Of a stretch of 64,000 bases of DNA, positions 24,273-32,737 are shown one piece after another (the first letter of the stretch is position 1; every line of letters starts with the position of its first letter). Below the pieces are notes generated by a model that was given only the letters and a program-made list of their open reading frames with translations, was not told the DNA's origin and did no database searches. Where the stretch lies: contig JAJDUU010000016.1 in NCBI GenBank assembly GCA_022826485.1, positions 186,001 to 250,000 of the forward strand. Reading direction: 5' to 3'. The position numbers and the translations under genes were made by a program. Source of the stretch: Chloroflexota bacterium. Lineage in GTDB: Bacteria; Chloroflexota; UBA11872.

Positions 24273-25523
24273 CTAGGCCGAGCCCACCAGGCAGCCCGCG
24301 GCCTCGACCGACCGAAAGCGTTGGTCGAAGGCCACGCTGCCGTCGTCCTCGCTCGTGGTCAGCGTCACGCCGCGCTCGAAGACGGGCTGGTTGCCGGCCA
24401 GAAAGTCGGGCTCGTAGACGTCCCGGTCCACGTACTCGGCGGTGCGCCCATTGGCCCAACGCACCGTATAGATCGTGCGCGGCTGGTCGAGCGGGCTGGC
24501 GTCGGGTCGGCGCAGGCGGTGGACGAGGTCTTCGTCCACGGTCACGCCGAGCCCGGGCGCCTGGGGCACCGGCACATAGCCATGCTCGACCGGCAGCGGC
24601 TCTGTGAGCAGGTGGTAGGCGTAGGTGTTGAGGCAGGTGATGGCCGGCCAGCGCGCCGCCGGCAACACCGCGCCCAGGTGCATGGCGAACGCGGTAGTGA
24701 TGCCCGTGCCTACCAGCTGCAGCCACAACGGCATGTTGGCGGCGGCGGCTTGGGCTCCCTGGTGCAGGCACGCCGCGGCGCCGCCGCTGACCACAAAGCC
24801 GTCGCACACCTCCTCCTTCACCGCCGTCAAGAATGGCGGCGAGTCGAAGTGCATCGCAATCGGTCGCGGCACGGCCGCCCGCAGGGCGCGGTTCCCGCCC
24901 ACGTCGGTCTGGGGGATCGGCGTTTCGAAGATCGCGACCTTGGGATAGCCGGCCAGCGTGGTCAGCACCGGCTTGGCGTGCCCGGCGTCGACCAGCAGCC
25001 CGTTGAAGTCGAGGTCAAGCTTGGCGTGCGCGGGCGTGGCGGCGCTGACGGCTTCCACCTGCTCGACGATGTCGAACCATGGCCGAGCCTTGAGCTTGAA
25101 CGCGGTATATCCGGCGTCGATGCCGGCGCGAGCCTCCGCCGCCCAGTCGTGCGGCGGCATGTCGTAGCACCACCAGGCCAGGGGGCACCGCGTGCGCACG
25201 GCGGAGCCCAGGAGCCGGTGCACGGGGACGCCGAGCGACTGCCCAACCAGGTCGAAGAGCGCCTGCTGCAAGCCCGCGCCGAGCGAGTCATCCCAGAGCA
25301 GGTCGGCCGGATTCGCCCCCAGGGCGCGCTCCACGCCGGCGTCGGTCACGACGCCCCAGGTGTAGTGCGGCAGGGTCTCGCCCCACCCCACGAGCCCGGT
25401 GTCGGTGGTAACTTTGCATAGCTCGGACAGGGCCCAATTCGCCAGCCCCCGCCGCATGTGGCGCTCCGCCGTGGGTGTGTGACCAGCGTCGACGACGATT
25501 CGCTCGATCCGCGCGATCCGCAT
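24273..25523 (-). CDS. Mandelate racemase/muconate lactonizing (enolase superfamily) enzyme
   Basis: Enolase-superfamily dehydratase or racemase, 416 aa from ATG 25523, with AGGTG upstream. An N-terminal capping domain (about 1-125) precedes the barrel. The barrel shows the catalytic Lys-x-Lys in AFKLKARPW, metal ligands Asp in LDLDFNG and Glu in IFETPIP, and a third acidic position in MHFDSP. Substrate is probably a sugar acid or another carboxylate but cannot be fixed. SAR202-type Chloroflexota are reported to carry many paralogues of this superfamily. It is divergent from the M23 peptidase gene. Confidence 0.87.
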   Translation of the reverse strand: MRIARIERIVVDAGHTPTAERHMRRGLANWALSELCKVTTDTGLVGWGETLPHYTWGVVTDAGVERALGANPADLLWDDSLGAGLQQALFDLVGQSLGVPVHRLLGSAVRTRCPLAWWCYDMPPHDWAAEARAGIDAGYTAFKLKARPWFDIVEQVEAVSAATPAHAKLDLDFNGLLVDAGHAKPVLTTLAGYPKVAIFETPIPQTDVGGNRALRAAVPRPIAMHFDSPPFLTAVKEEVCDGFVVSGGAAACLHQGAQAAAANMPLWLQLVGTGITTAFAMHLGAVLPAARWPAITCLNTYAYHLLTEPLPVEHGYVPVPQAPGLGVTVDEDLVHRLRRPDASPLDQPRTIYTVRWANGRTAEYVDRDVYEPDFLAGNQPVFERGVTLTTSEDDGSVAFDQRFRSVEAAGCLVGSA

Positions 25524-25624
25524 CTCGGCACCTGATGGCTGTGGCGCGCCACAGTCTCGCACGCTCGTTCGGCGCGCCGCCGACGGCGGCGACGCTGGCC
25601 TCTGCAAGGAGAGGTCGCACCGCC

Positions 25625-26335
25625 ATGCCTCATCCCGCATCGCTGGTTGGCCGACGGCGAGTCTTGGCCTATGTCGCCGGACTCGGGTTGGCAACCGTCG
25701 CGCCCGTGACCGCGCGCCCGGCGCCTGCCGTCGAAGCGCTGTCGCTGCCGGTCCCCGGTGAATCGTCGCCGCGAACCTGGTGGCTGGACCAGTGGTACGG
25801 CAACACCAGGTTTGCCTACCGCATGCGCCGCAGCATCTACTTCGCGGGCCAGGGGTTGCACTTCGGCGTCGACTTCGGCATGGCCTGCGGCGGCGAGATC
25901 CTGGCCGCGGCGGACGGTATTGTGCGCGAGATCGGCGGCGTGCGCCGCGCGTGGCCGCTGCACGTAGCCATCGATCATCCCCAGCTTGGCATCACCACCG
26001 TTTACGGGCATCTGTCACGGAGCGTGGTGTCGAACATCGGCGAGAGGGTTCGCCGCGGCGATGTCATTGCCGAGAGCGGCGACTCGGTGACTCACGCGTG
26101 CAGCGGCTCGCCGCACCTGCACTTCGAGGTGCGGTACGACGGCATGCGCACCAGCACGAACCCCGTGCCCTGGGTCGCCGCCGATTGGCCCGCGATCTAC
26201 GCGCCGCGCGGCGGGCCACCATTCGAGATCGACCTCCACAATCCCTCCCGCTGGCAGTCGATCTATGACCAGCCGGACGTGCGCTTCGGCGGGCCGTACC
26301 TCAACGAGTTCGAGCAGGCGTGGCCACCGGCATAG
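25625..26335 (+). CDS. M23-family (LytM) metallopeptidase, exported
   Basis: Peptidase family M23, 236 aa from ATG 25625 with AGGAGAGG upstream. The N-terminus GRRRVLAYVAGLGLATVAPV is an export signal with a basic RRR start, possibly Tat-type, cleaved near ARPAPA. Zinc motifs are complete: HFGVDFG, a central His in VYGHLS, and HLHFEV. It would act on cell-envelope peptides, or bind them if inactive. The next gene starts 16 bp inside its 3' end, so the two are co-translated. Confidence 0.9.
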   Translation: MPHPASLVGRRRVLAYVAGLGLATVAPVTARPAPAVEALSLPVPGESSPRTWWLDQWYGNTRFAYRMRRSIYFAGQGLHFGVDFGMACGGEILAAADGIVREIGGVRRAWPLHVAIDHPQLGITTVYGHLSRSVVSNIGERVRRGDVIAESGDSVTHACSGSPHLHFEVRYDGMRTSTNPVPWVAADWPAIYAPRGGPPFEIDLHNPSRWQSIYDQPDVRFGGPYLNEFEQAWPPA

Positions 26336-27285
26336 ACCCCGCCACCGTGCGGCTGCGGGAGGCGGTCTCCCGCGCGGTGCCCTCCGGATGGATCTGGTCG
26401 CCAGACGGCAGCGAGGTCTGGATGCTGGATGTGGGGGAGGACGGGCTTCCCTATACGCGGGCGGTGGATATTGAAACGGGCGACGAGCGGGTCGTGACGC
26501 ATGTGTGGGGTCAGTTCTCGAGGTCGCGGCGGTACATCCTGACCGCGGGCCAAGAGCGCGAGGACATCCGCGTGCACGATCGCAGCACGCTGGCCACTTG
26601 GGAAGTGCCGCGAATCGGCAGTCGTCCGCTGCCCAATCCCGCGGAGACTCACCTGGCGGGCAATCTCTGGCACTCGGGCGCCCAACGGCTGTTCACCACG
26701 CCGGCGGACGTTGTTCGCACCCGGTTGGACGGCGGGGACCGCCGTGTCGTGGACCAAGTATTGGGTGGTGTCGCCGGATGGCGCGCCGACGGCCGGCTCC
26801 TGGTCGTTGGACGCGACATCCCGGACGCGGCCACCACGCTCCGGGTTGTCAGTCCCGAGGGCGCGCTCGAGCATGAATGGCTGCTCGGCCGGCGCGTGCG
26901 GACAACGCAGGTGTCGCCGTCGGGTCGGCACATGACGTTTGCGGTCGTCCTGGACGAGCGTGGCCGCAATGGACAGTTCGCCATCGACCTGTTCAGCGGC
27001 CGCAGGTGGACCCTGCCGTCCCGCATGAGTCTGCGCTGGATGCCCGACGAGAATGGCCTGTTGGCGGTGTCCCTGAGACGAAGCCCCGGCCGCCCATTCC
27101 GCCTCTGGCGGCTGGCGGTTCCCAATTTCTATGTGGAAGGCGCGCTGACCGATCCGAACCTCCACAACGTCGACATGGAGGTGCTGGACTGGCGGATCAG
27201 CCCCACCGGCGCGGCCTTGGCATTCCGCACGCCGCGTGAGGCGCATTTGCACGTCGTCACCTGGGAGCGCACCCAGGCCAACTGA
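26320..27285 (+). CDS. Beta-propeller-like protein of unknown function
   Basis: A 321-aa protein whose sequence repeats short beta-rich blades of the TolB/WD type, for example IWSPDGSEVWMLD, VAGWRADGRLLVVG, QVSPSGRHMTF and DWRISPTGAALAF, each with the S-P-D/S-G turn. I do not recognise a named family. No signal peptide is seen with the GTG start at 26320. It overlaps the M23 gene by 16 bp, suggesting a joint role. Confidence 0.72.
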   Translation: MATGIDPATVRLREAVSRAVPSGWIWSPDGSEVWMLDVGEDGLPYTRAVDIETGDERVVTHVWGQFSRSRRYILTAGQEREDIRVHDRSTLATWEVPRIGSRPLPNPAETHLAGNLWHSGAQRLFTTPADVVRTRLDGGDRRVVDQVLGGVAGWRADGRLLVVGRDIPDAATTLRVVSPEGALEHEWLLGRRVRTTQVSPSGRHMTFAVVLDERGRNGQFAIDLFSGRRWTLPSRMSLRWMPDENGLLAVSLRRSPGRPFRLWRLAVPNFYVEGALTDPNLHNVDMEVLDWRISPTGAALAFRTPREAHLHVVTWERTQAN

Positions 27286-27295
27286 GGATTCAGTG

Positions 27296-28747
27296 CTAGT
27301 CGGCGGCGGTCCAGTTCACATCCGGCGAGCGGTTGGCGGTTACTTCATCCAGGCGGCGAACGGGCGCGGCGCTCGGTGCGGCGTGCAGCAGATCCGGAGC
27401 GGTCTTGGCCTCGTCGGCCACGCTGATCAGGGCCTCCGCAAACTGGTCGAGCGACTCGATCGACTCGGTCTCGGTGGGCTCGATCATCAGCGCCTCGTCG
27501 ACGATGAGCGGGAAATAGACCGTGGGCGGATGGACGCCGTAGTCGATGAGACGCTTGGCGATGTCGGTGGTGCGCACACCGAGCCGCCGCTGCCGCGTAC
27601 CGGCCAGCACCACCTCGTGCATGCAGATGCGGTTGTAGGGAATGTCGAAGTGCGGCGCCAGTCGCGCCCGGAGATAGTTCGCGTTCAACACCGCGTCATT
27701 GGCGACTTCGCGCATGCCTTCGCGTCCCAGGCTGCGAATATAGGTATATCCCCGGATCAGGTTGCCGACGTTGCCGAGATGCGCATGCACCCGGCCGACG
27801 CTGTCGGGGCCCGCCGGCTCCAGCGCGTACCCCGAATCTCTCCGGACGATTTGCGGACCCGGCAGGAACGGCGCCAGATGCGCCTGAACGCCGAGCGCAC
27901 CGGCGCCGGGACCTCCGCCGCCGTGGGGCGTGGTAAATGTTTTATGTAAATTCAGGTGCATCACGTCGATGCCCAAATCGCCCGGTCGCACGCGGCCCAG
28001 CATCGCGTTCATGTTGGCGCCGTCGCCATACACCTGCCCGCCGGCCGCGTGCACGCGCCGCGTGACCTCGAGGATCCGCTGCTCGAACAGGCCAAGCGTG
28101 GTCGGCAAGGTGAGCATGAGCGCGGCCACGTCGTCGTTGAGCTTGGCGTCCAGCTCGTCCAGGTCGATGTTGCCGTCCGGCGCCGTACCCAGAGGCTCCA
28201 CGCGCATGCCGGTCATCGTGGCCGTGGCGGGATTCGTGCCATGCGCCGAATCGGGCACCAGCACGGTGGCGCGTCGCTCGCCGCGGCTGCGCAGCCAGGC
28301 CTGAATGCACAGCAGACCCACCATCTCGCCCTGCGATCCCGCCGCCGGTTGCGTGGTGACCGTGGCGAATCCCGCAATCTCACCCAGCACGGCCTCCAGG
28401 TCGTGAATGAGCGCCAGCAGCCCTTGCACCGAGGTTTCGGGCTGATACGGATGCGGCTCCAAGAGCCCCGGCAGTCGCGCCGCCACCTCGTTGATCTTGG
28501 GGTTGTATTTCATGGTGCAGGAGCCGAGTGGATAGATCGCGGTGTCGATGCTGTGATTGCGCTGGGAGAGCCGCACGAAGTGGCGCATCACGTCGATTTC
28601 CGAGACCTCCGGCAGATCGAGCGACTCGCGAACCTGGCCCTCGGGCAGCACCGATGCCGGATCCACGTCGTCGAACTGCGCCAGCGGCGGTCGCACGCCG
28701 GGGCGGCCCGAACTGGCGAGCTCAAAGATCAACGGCTCGCTAGCCAC
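27296..28747 (-). CDS. gcvPB: Glycine dehydrogenase (decarboxylating) subunit 2
   Basis: C-terminal half of split glycine decarboxylase (P protein), PLP-dependent. The PLP lysine lies in HLNLHKTFTTPHGG, and the family motifs YPLGSCTMKYNP, PAAGSQGE and DSAHGTNPA are present. The GTG at 28747 overlaps the gcvPA stop by 8 bp, so translation is coupled. Length 483 aa. Around the PLP lysine the codons switch to AAT TTA CAT AAA ACA TTT, unlike the GC-ending codons of the rest; this creates a TTTACATAA motif. It stops 10 bp from the convergent propeller gene. Confidence 0.95.
   Translation of the reverse strand: MASEPLIFELASSGRPGVRPPLAQFDDVDPASVLPEGQVRESLDLPEVSEIDVMRHFVRLSQRNHSIDTAIYPLGSCTMKYNPKINEVAARLPGLLEPHPYQPETSVQGLLALIHDLEAVLGEIAGFATVTTQPAAGSQGEMVGLLCIQAWLRSRGERRATVLVPDSAHGTNPATATMTGMRVEPLGTAPDGNIDLDELDAKLNDDVAALMLTLPTTLGLFEQRILEVTRRVHAAGGQVYGDGANMNAMLGRVRPGDLGIDVMHLNLHKTFTTPHGGGGPGAGALGVQAHLAPFLPGPQIVRRDSGYALEPAGPDSVGRVHAHLGNVGNLIRGYTYIRSLGREGMREVANDAVLNANYLRARLAPHFDIPYNRICMHEVVLAGTRQRRLGVRTTDIAKRLIDYGVHPPTVYFPLIVDEALMIEPTETESIESLDQFAEALISVADEAKTAPDLLHAAPSAAPVRRLDEVTANRSPDVNWTAAD
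27942..27950 (-). repeat. TTTACATAA motif, copy 8
   Basis: Exact match on the minus strand inside gcvPB at the PLP-lysine codons. It uses TTA for Leu and AAA for Lys, codons otherwise avoided here. Confidence 0.7.
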
Positions 28748-30098
28748 GATGGATCGCCTGCCAGGCACTAGTGAGCGCCTCCACGTCGGCGCGCGTGGTG
28801 AGGTCCGTCGCGCACACCAGCAAGGTGTCATCGAGCGCGGGGGCGACGCGGCCCAGCGGATAGCCGCCGAACACCCCGTGGGCGGCCAGCGCGTCGACCG
28901 TCGCTTCGCCGCCTCGAGGCGCATGCAGGATGAACTCGTGAAAGTAGGGCGCGGCGTCGAAGACGGTCGCCCCGACGTCTTTGAGCGCCGCCGCGCAGCG
29001 ATGCGCCGCGCTCAGACTGCGCGTCGCCAGTGAGCGCACGCCTCCGGGTCCGAGCGCGCTGATCGAAATGGCCGCGCCGAGCGCCACCAGGGCCTGGTTG
29101 GTCGTGATATTCGACGTGGCGCGTTCGCGACGGATGTGCTGCTCACGGGTCTGCAGGGTGAGCACGAATCCCTGCTGGCCATCGAGGTCGGTGGTGCGGC
29201 CGGCAATGCGTCCCGGGAGACGGCGAATGAACGCCTTCCGTGTGGCGAGCATCCCCGCGCCGGGTCCGCCGTAGGCCGGCGGCCCGACCAGCGCCCGCAG
29301 CTCCCCCGCCACCACGTCGGCGCCCAGGTCGCCCGGAGGCGTGAGCAGGCCCAGCGAGATCGGGTCGGTGACGACGTAGACGATCTTGGCGCCGTGGCGC
29401 TCGGCAGCCTCCACGACGGGCGTCGGGTCCACCACCCAGCCGAAGAAATCCGGGCGCTGCAGTACCACGCAGGACGTCGTGTCGTCGATGGCGGCGGCGA
29501 CGGCCTCGACGTCCGGGGCCACGCCGCCGTCGGACCGCGACCAACCGTCGACGGTGCGAATGTCGACGTCGACGGCCTGGGTGTAGGTGGCCGCAACTTC
29601 CCGGTAGGCGGGATGCACCGTGCCGGCCATGACGACGCCGGAGCGGCGGGTGATGGCCCGGCACATGAGCACGGCCTCCGCCAGCGCGGTCGCGCCATCG
29701 TAGAGCGAGGCGTTGGCCACCTCCATGCCCGTGAGCCGGCAGACGAGGCTCTGAAACTCGTACATGCTCTGCAGCGTGCCCTGGGTCATCTCCGCCTGAT
29801 ATGGCGTATAGCCCGTGTACCACTCCGAGCGCAGCAGCTGTTGATCCACGAGGGCCGGCACGAAATGGCGGTAGAACCCGGCCCCAAGGAAGCTGGCCAC
29901 GCCCTCAGGAATCTGGTTTTGATCCGCCAGCCCGCGCACCAGGCGCAGCACGTCGACCTCGGGAAGGGCTTCGGGCAAATCGAGCGTGGGATCGCGGTGA
30001 GCGGCGGGGATGTCGACAAACAGGTCGTCGGTGGAATTCACGCCGATCGTCCGCAGCATGCGGGCGCGGTCGGCGTCCGTGCTAGGCGAGTAGCTCAT
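28740..30098 (-). CDS. gcvPA: Glycine dehydrogenase (decarboxylating) subunit 1
   Basis: N-terminal half of the split P protein of the glycine cleavage system, 452 aa. ATG 30098 (MSYSPSTDADRARML) lies 17 bp inside gcvH, as expected for coupled genes. Diagnostic segments are FLGAGFYRHFVPA, TGYTPYQAEMTQGTLQSMYEFQ and NASLYDGATALAEA. It forms a complex with GcvPB that decarboxylates glycine onto lipoyl-GcvH. Confidence 0.95.
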   Translation of the reverse strand: MSYSPSTDADRARMLRTIGVNSTDDLFVDIPAAHRDPTLDLPEALPEVDVLRLVRGLADQNQIPEGVASFLGAGFYRHFVPALVDQQLLRSEWYTGYTPYQAEMTQGTLQSMYEFQSLVCRLTGMEVANASLYDGATALAEAVLMCRAITRRSGVVMAGTVHPAYREVAATYTQAVDVDIRTVDGWSRSDGGVAPDVEAVAAAIDDTTSCVVLQRPDFFGWVVDPTPVVEAAERHGAKIVYVVTDPISLGLLTPPGDLGADVVAGELRALVGPPAYGGPGAGMLATRKAFIRRLPGRIAGRTTDLDGQQGFVLTLQTREQHIRRERATSNITTNQALVALGAAISISALGPGGVRSLATRSLSAAHRCAAALKDVGATVFDAAPYFHEFILHAPRGGEATVDALAAHGVFGGYPLGRVAPALDDTLLVCATDLTTRADVEALTSAWQAIHRG

Positions 30099-30474
30099 CC
30101 ACGAATGCGTCGTAGGCCTCGGCGTCCAGCAGATCCTCGATGGCCGTGGCGGCGTCGTCCGGGCGCACACGGATCATCCAGCCCTCGTGAAAGGGCGAGC
30201 TGTTGACCAGCTCGGGTGCGCCGTCGAGCGCTGAATTCACCGCGATTACTTCCCCGGCCACCGGTGCGTAGAGCGGCGATACGGCCTTCACGGACTCAAC
30301 CGTGCCGAACTCGTCCATCACGTCCACGTGGAGGCCCTCGGCGGGAAGCTCCACGTACACCACGTCGCCCAGCTCATCGGCGGCATAGGGCGTGATGCCC
30401 ACGACGACATCATCGCCGTCAAATCGAGCCCATTCATGCTCGCGCGAATAGCGCGCGTCGGTTGGGACGTTCAT
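30082..30474 (-). CDS. gcvH: Glycine cleavage system H protein
   Basis: Lipoyl carrier of glycine cleavage, 130 aa. The lipoylated Lys is in GTVESVKAVS, with YSREHEWARF near the start and GYxxxLGDVV-like residues in ADELGDVVYVELP. It is the first gene of gcvH-gcvPA-gcvPB. No gcvT for the aminomethyltransferase is in the window. Divergent from the MazG gene across 126 bp; I see no glycine riboswitch there. Confidence 0.95.
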   Translation of the reverse strand: MNVPTDARYSREHEWARFDGDDVVVGITPYAADELGDVVYVELPAEGLHVDVMDEFGTVESVKAVSPLYAPVAGEVIAVNSALDGAPELVNSSPFHEGWMIRVRPDDAATAIEDLLDAEAYDAFVDELLA

Positions 30475-30600
30475 GAGATCCCGTCTACCTGGTGTGGCGC
30501 GCGTGGGCCCGCTTCGTCGACCGAGCGCGCCACGGTGCGCGGCAAGACCGACGCCTAGAATAGCCCAGCCTCCGCGGTAGCGTGTGTAAAGCAGGCGACA

Positions 30601-31869
30601 TTGGCCCGGTCATGCTCGGTCGTGTTCGTGGGCGTCGGCAACCGCGCCGCGCTGCCGTCACGATCCCGCAGGGCCATCGATCGAGCCGACGTGCTGGTCA
30701 CGTGGATCAGGTCGCCGGTAGGACTGGCGAACGGGCCGGTCACGCTGCTGGACGCGCCATCGCGCCAATCGTGGGAGGCGACGCTGCGGAGCCTTGGGCC
30801 GTGCGACCTGACATATCTGGCTCCGGGCCATGGACTGGACGATGATCCGGGGGCAGTCGTCGTGCACGAGGTGATGGCAAGCTCGGGCGTCGACGTCGAG
30901 GTCCTTGGTCTGGACGGACCTCAGGCGCCCGGGCCGGCGATAGTCGGGCCGGCAGCCGAGGCGTGGCGACCCGACCCGGCGATGGTGGCGGTGGTGCGGG
31001 GCATACGCGATGGGGTCCAGCTTGAGCGCTGGCGCCGCACGCTGGCGCAGGAGTTTGGCCAGGACGTCCACCTGCGCGTGCGGCCGTGGAATTCAACCAC
31101 CTGGCATGAGCTCGGCGAGCAACCGTCCGACTATCCCATCACGCTGCGCGCCGAACCCACCGAGATCTCGCGCGAGCGATCGGTCGCCCGTCTCCGCGAG
31201 GTTTTCGAAACCCTCCGGGGACCCGAGGGCTGCCCGTGGGACCGTGCGCAGACGCACGCCTCGCTGCGCAAGTATGTGCTGGAGGAAGCCGCGGAAGTCG
31301 TCGACGCCATTGACGACGGCGAGCCGGGCGACCTTGCGGGTGAGCTTGGCGACCTCCTGGCCAACGTCGTGCTCCACGCGGAAATCGCGCGCCAGGCCGA
31401 GACCTTCGCCTGGCCGGACGTCGTGCAGGGCATCACCGCCAAGATGGTGCGCCGCCACCCGCACGTGTTCGGCGAGGAGACGGCCCAGCAGATATCCGAG
31501 GTCGCCGCCATCTGGCAGGACGCCAAGCGCGCCGAGTCCGCGCGTGACGGCCAGGCGATCCGGGATGGGGCGCTGCCTGCCCTGGCGCAGGCGGCCAAGC
31601 TTGCCGGAACCCTGGATCAGCGTGCGGCGTCCGACGGTCTGCCGCCGAGCGCCGTCGATGCGCTGCACTGGTATCGCCGGGCCGGAATCGCCGCGGACGA
31701 TGCCCGCGCCGGCGACGCATTTCTGGGCCTGGCGCTGGCCGCCAAGGACGCCGGGATAGATCCGGAGCTGGCGCTTCGCGACGCCCTGCGGCGTCTTCGA
31801 GCGCAGCTATCGGAGAGCGTCGGCACGCCTGTCGACGGTTCATCCGCAAAATGGCGTTATGTCAAATAG
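30601..31869 (+). CDS. mazG: MazG-type NTP pyrophosphohydrolase with degenerate methylase-like N-terminus
   Basis: The C-terminal part has one MazG domain (about 195-310), which hydrolyses nucleoside triphosphates to monophosphates: CPWDRAQTHASLRKYVLEEA, the ExxEE metal helix and GELGDLLANVVLH, then MVRRHPHVFG. The first 190 residues resemble the tetrapyrrole-methylase half of YabN-type fusions, but the SAM loop GxGPGD reads VGVGNRAALP, so methylase activity seems lost. The TTG at 30601 is used as start, with AGCAGG upstream; it is not certain. The stop region overlaps a TTGACATAA motif. Confidence 0.88.
   Translation: MARSCSVVFVGVGNRAALPSRSRRAIDRADVLVTWIRSPVGLANGPVTLLDAPSRQSWEATLRSLGPCDLTYLAPGHGLDDDPGAVVVHEVMASSGVDVEVLGLDGPQAPGPAIVGPAAEAWRPDPAMVAVVRGIRDGVQLERWRRTLAQEFGQDVHLRVRPWNSTTWHELGEQPSDYPITLRAEPTEISRERSVARLREVFETLRGPEGCPWDRAQTHASLRKYVLEEAAEVVDAIDDGEPGDLAGELGDLLANVVLHAEIARQAETFAWPDVVQGITAKMVRRHPHVFGEETAQQISEVAAIWQDAKRAESARDGQAIRDGALPALAQAAKLAGTLDQRAASDGLPPSAVDALHWYRRAGIAADDARAGDAFLGLALAAKDAGIDPELALRDALRRLRAQLSESVGTPVDGSSAKWRYVK
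31857..31865 (-). repeat. TTGACATAA motif, copy 9
   Basis: Exact match on the minus strand (TTATGTCAA on plus) across the last codons of mazG. Confidence 0.7.
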
Positions 31870-31962
31870 GCGTTGGTGTGGCCGATTGTTTGGGTCACCA
31901 CGGCCGGAGCGCGGCATCCCTGCCACCATGGGCGGCATGGACGCCACGGCATTCGAGGCCTG

Positions 31963-32727
31963 ATGCAGCGACTCGTCGCCTTGATCAGCGACTTTGGGAC
32001 GAGCGACCCATACGCCGGCCAGATGGAAGCCGCCGTGCTGGCCCACGCCCCGGACGCTCGCGTGGTGTCGATCACGCACGGGATTCCCCCGCAAGACATT
32101 GCGTTTGGGTCGGTCGTCGTGGCGGCCTCGCTGGAGCGTCTGCCCGCGGGCGCAGTCCTCGTTGCGGTGGTCGATCCCGGCGTGGGCGGCCAACGGCGCG
32201 GGTTGATCGTGCGGGCGGCGTCGCGGTGGCTGGTCGGTCCCGACAATGGGCTCCTGATGGGCGCACGGGCGACTGAGGGCGTGTGGCATCTCGACCGACC
32301 CGAGTATTGGGGCCACGAGCCCCACCCCACGTTCCATGGCCGCGACGTGTTCGCCCCGGTCGCGGGGCATCTGGCAAGTTACGTGCGACCGGACGCGATG
32401 GCGTCGTCCATCGATGACGCCCTCCCCGCACCGGACACCCTGGCGCAGCCGTCGGGCGGGATCGTGGAAGGTCGGATCGTGCACGTCGATCGGTTCGGCA
32501 ATCTGATCACGAGCGTTCCCGGCTCCGCCGTCCGGGCCATCGCGCACGGCGTCGTAGAACTCGGTGGACTGCGTATTGACGGCGTGCAGTCGACCTACGG
32601 ATCGGGATCGGATCCAGTCGCCGTGGTGAGCAGCCTCGGCCTGTTGGAAATCGCGGTGCCCGGCGGCAGCGCCCAAGCGACCCTGGGCGCGAATCGCGGC
32701 GACCCGGTTCGGCTGCGGCCGGCATGA
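31963..32727 (+). CDS. SAM hydroxide adenosyltransferase (DUF62 family)
   Basis: Hydrolyses S-adenosylmethionine to adenosine and methionine; related to SAM-dependent halogenases. The start ATG 31963 follows GAGG and gives 254 aa. Family motifs are ISDFGTSDPYAG at the start, VDPGVGG, GPDNGLL, FHGRDVFAPVA and, in the C-terminal domain, VDRFGNLITSV. No halogenase-specific loop is evident, so hydrolysis is the expected activity. It lies between mazG and a site-2 protease on the same strand. Confidence 0.9.
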   Translation: MQRLVALISDFGTSDPYAGQMEAAVLAHAPDARVVSITHGIPPQDIAFGSVVVAASLERLPAGAVLVAVVDPGVGGQRRGLIVRAASRWLVGPDNGLLMGARATEGVWHLDRPEYWGHEPHPTFHGRDVFAPVAGHLASYVRPDAMASSIDDALPAPDTLAQPSGGIVEGRIVHVDRFGNLITSVPGSAVRAIAHGVVELGGLRIDGVQSTYGSGSDPVAVVSSLGLLEIAVPGGSAQATLGANRGDPVRLRPA

Positions 32728-32737
32728 TGCCGCGACT

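Noticed and set aside
30475-30600. Glycine riboswitch upstream of gcvH
   Set aside because: The expected conserved aptamer segments are not visible in this 126-bp gap.
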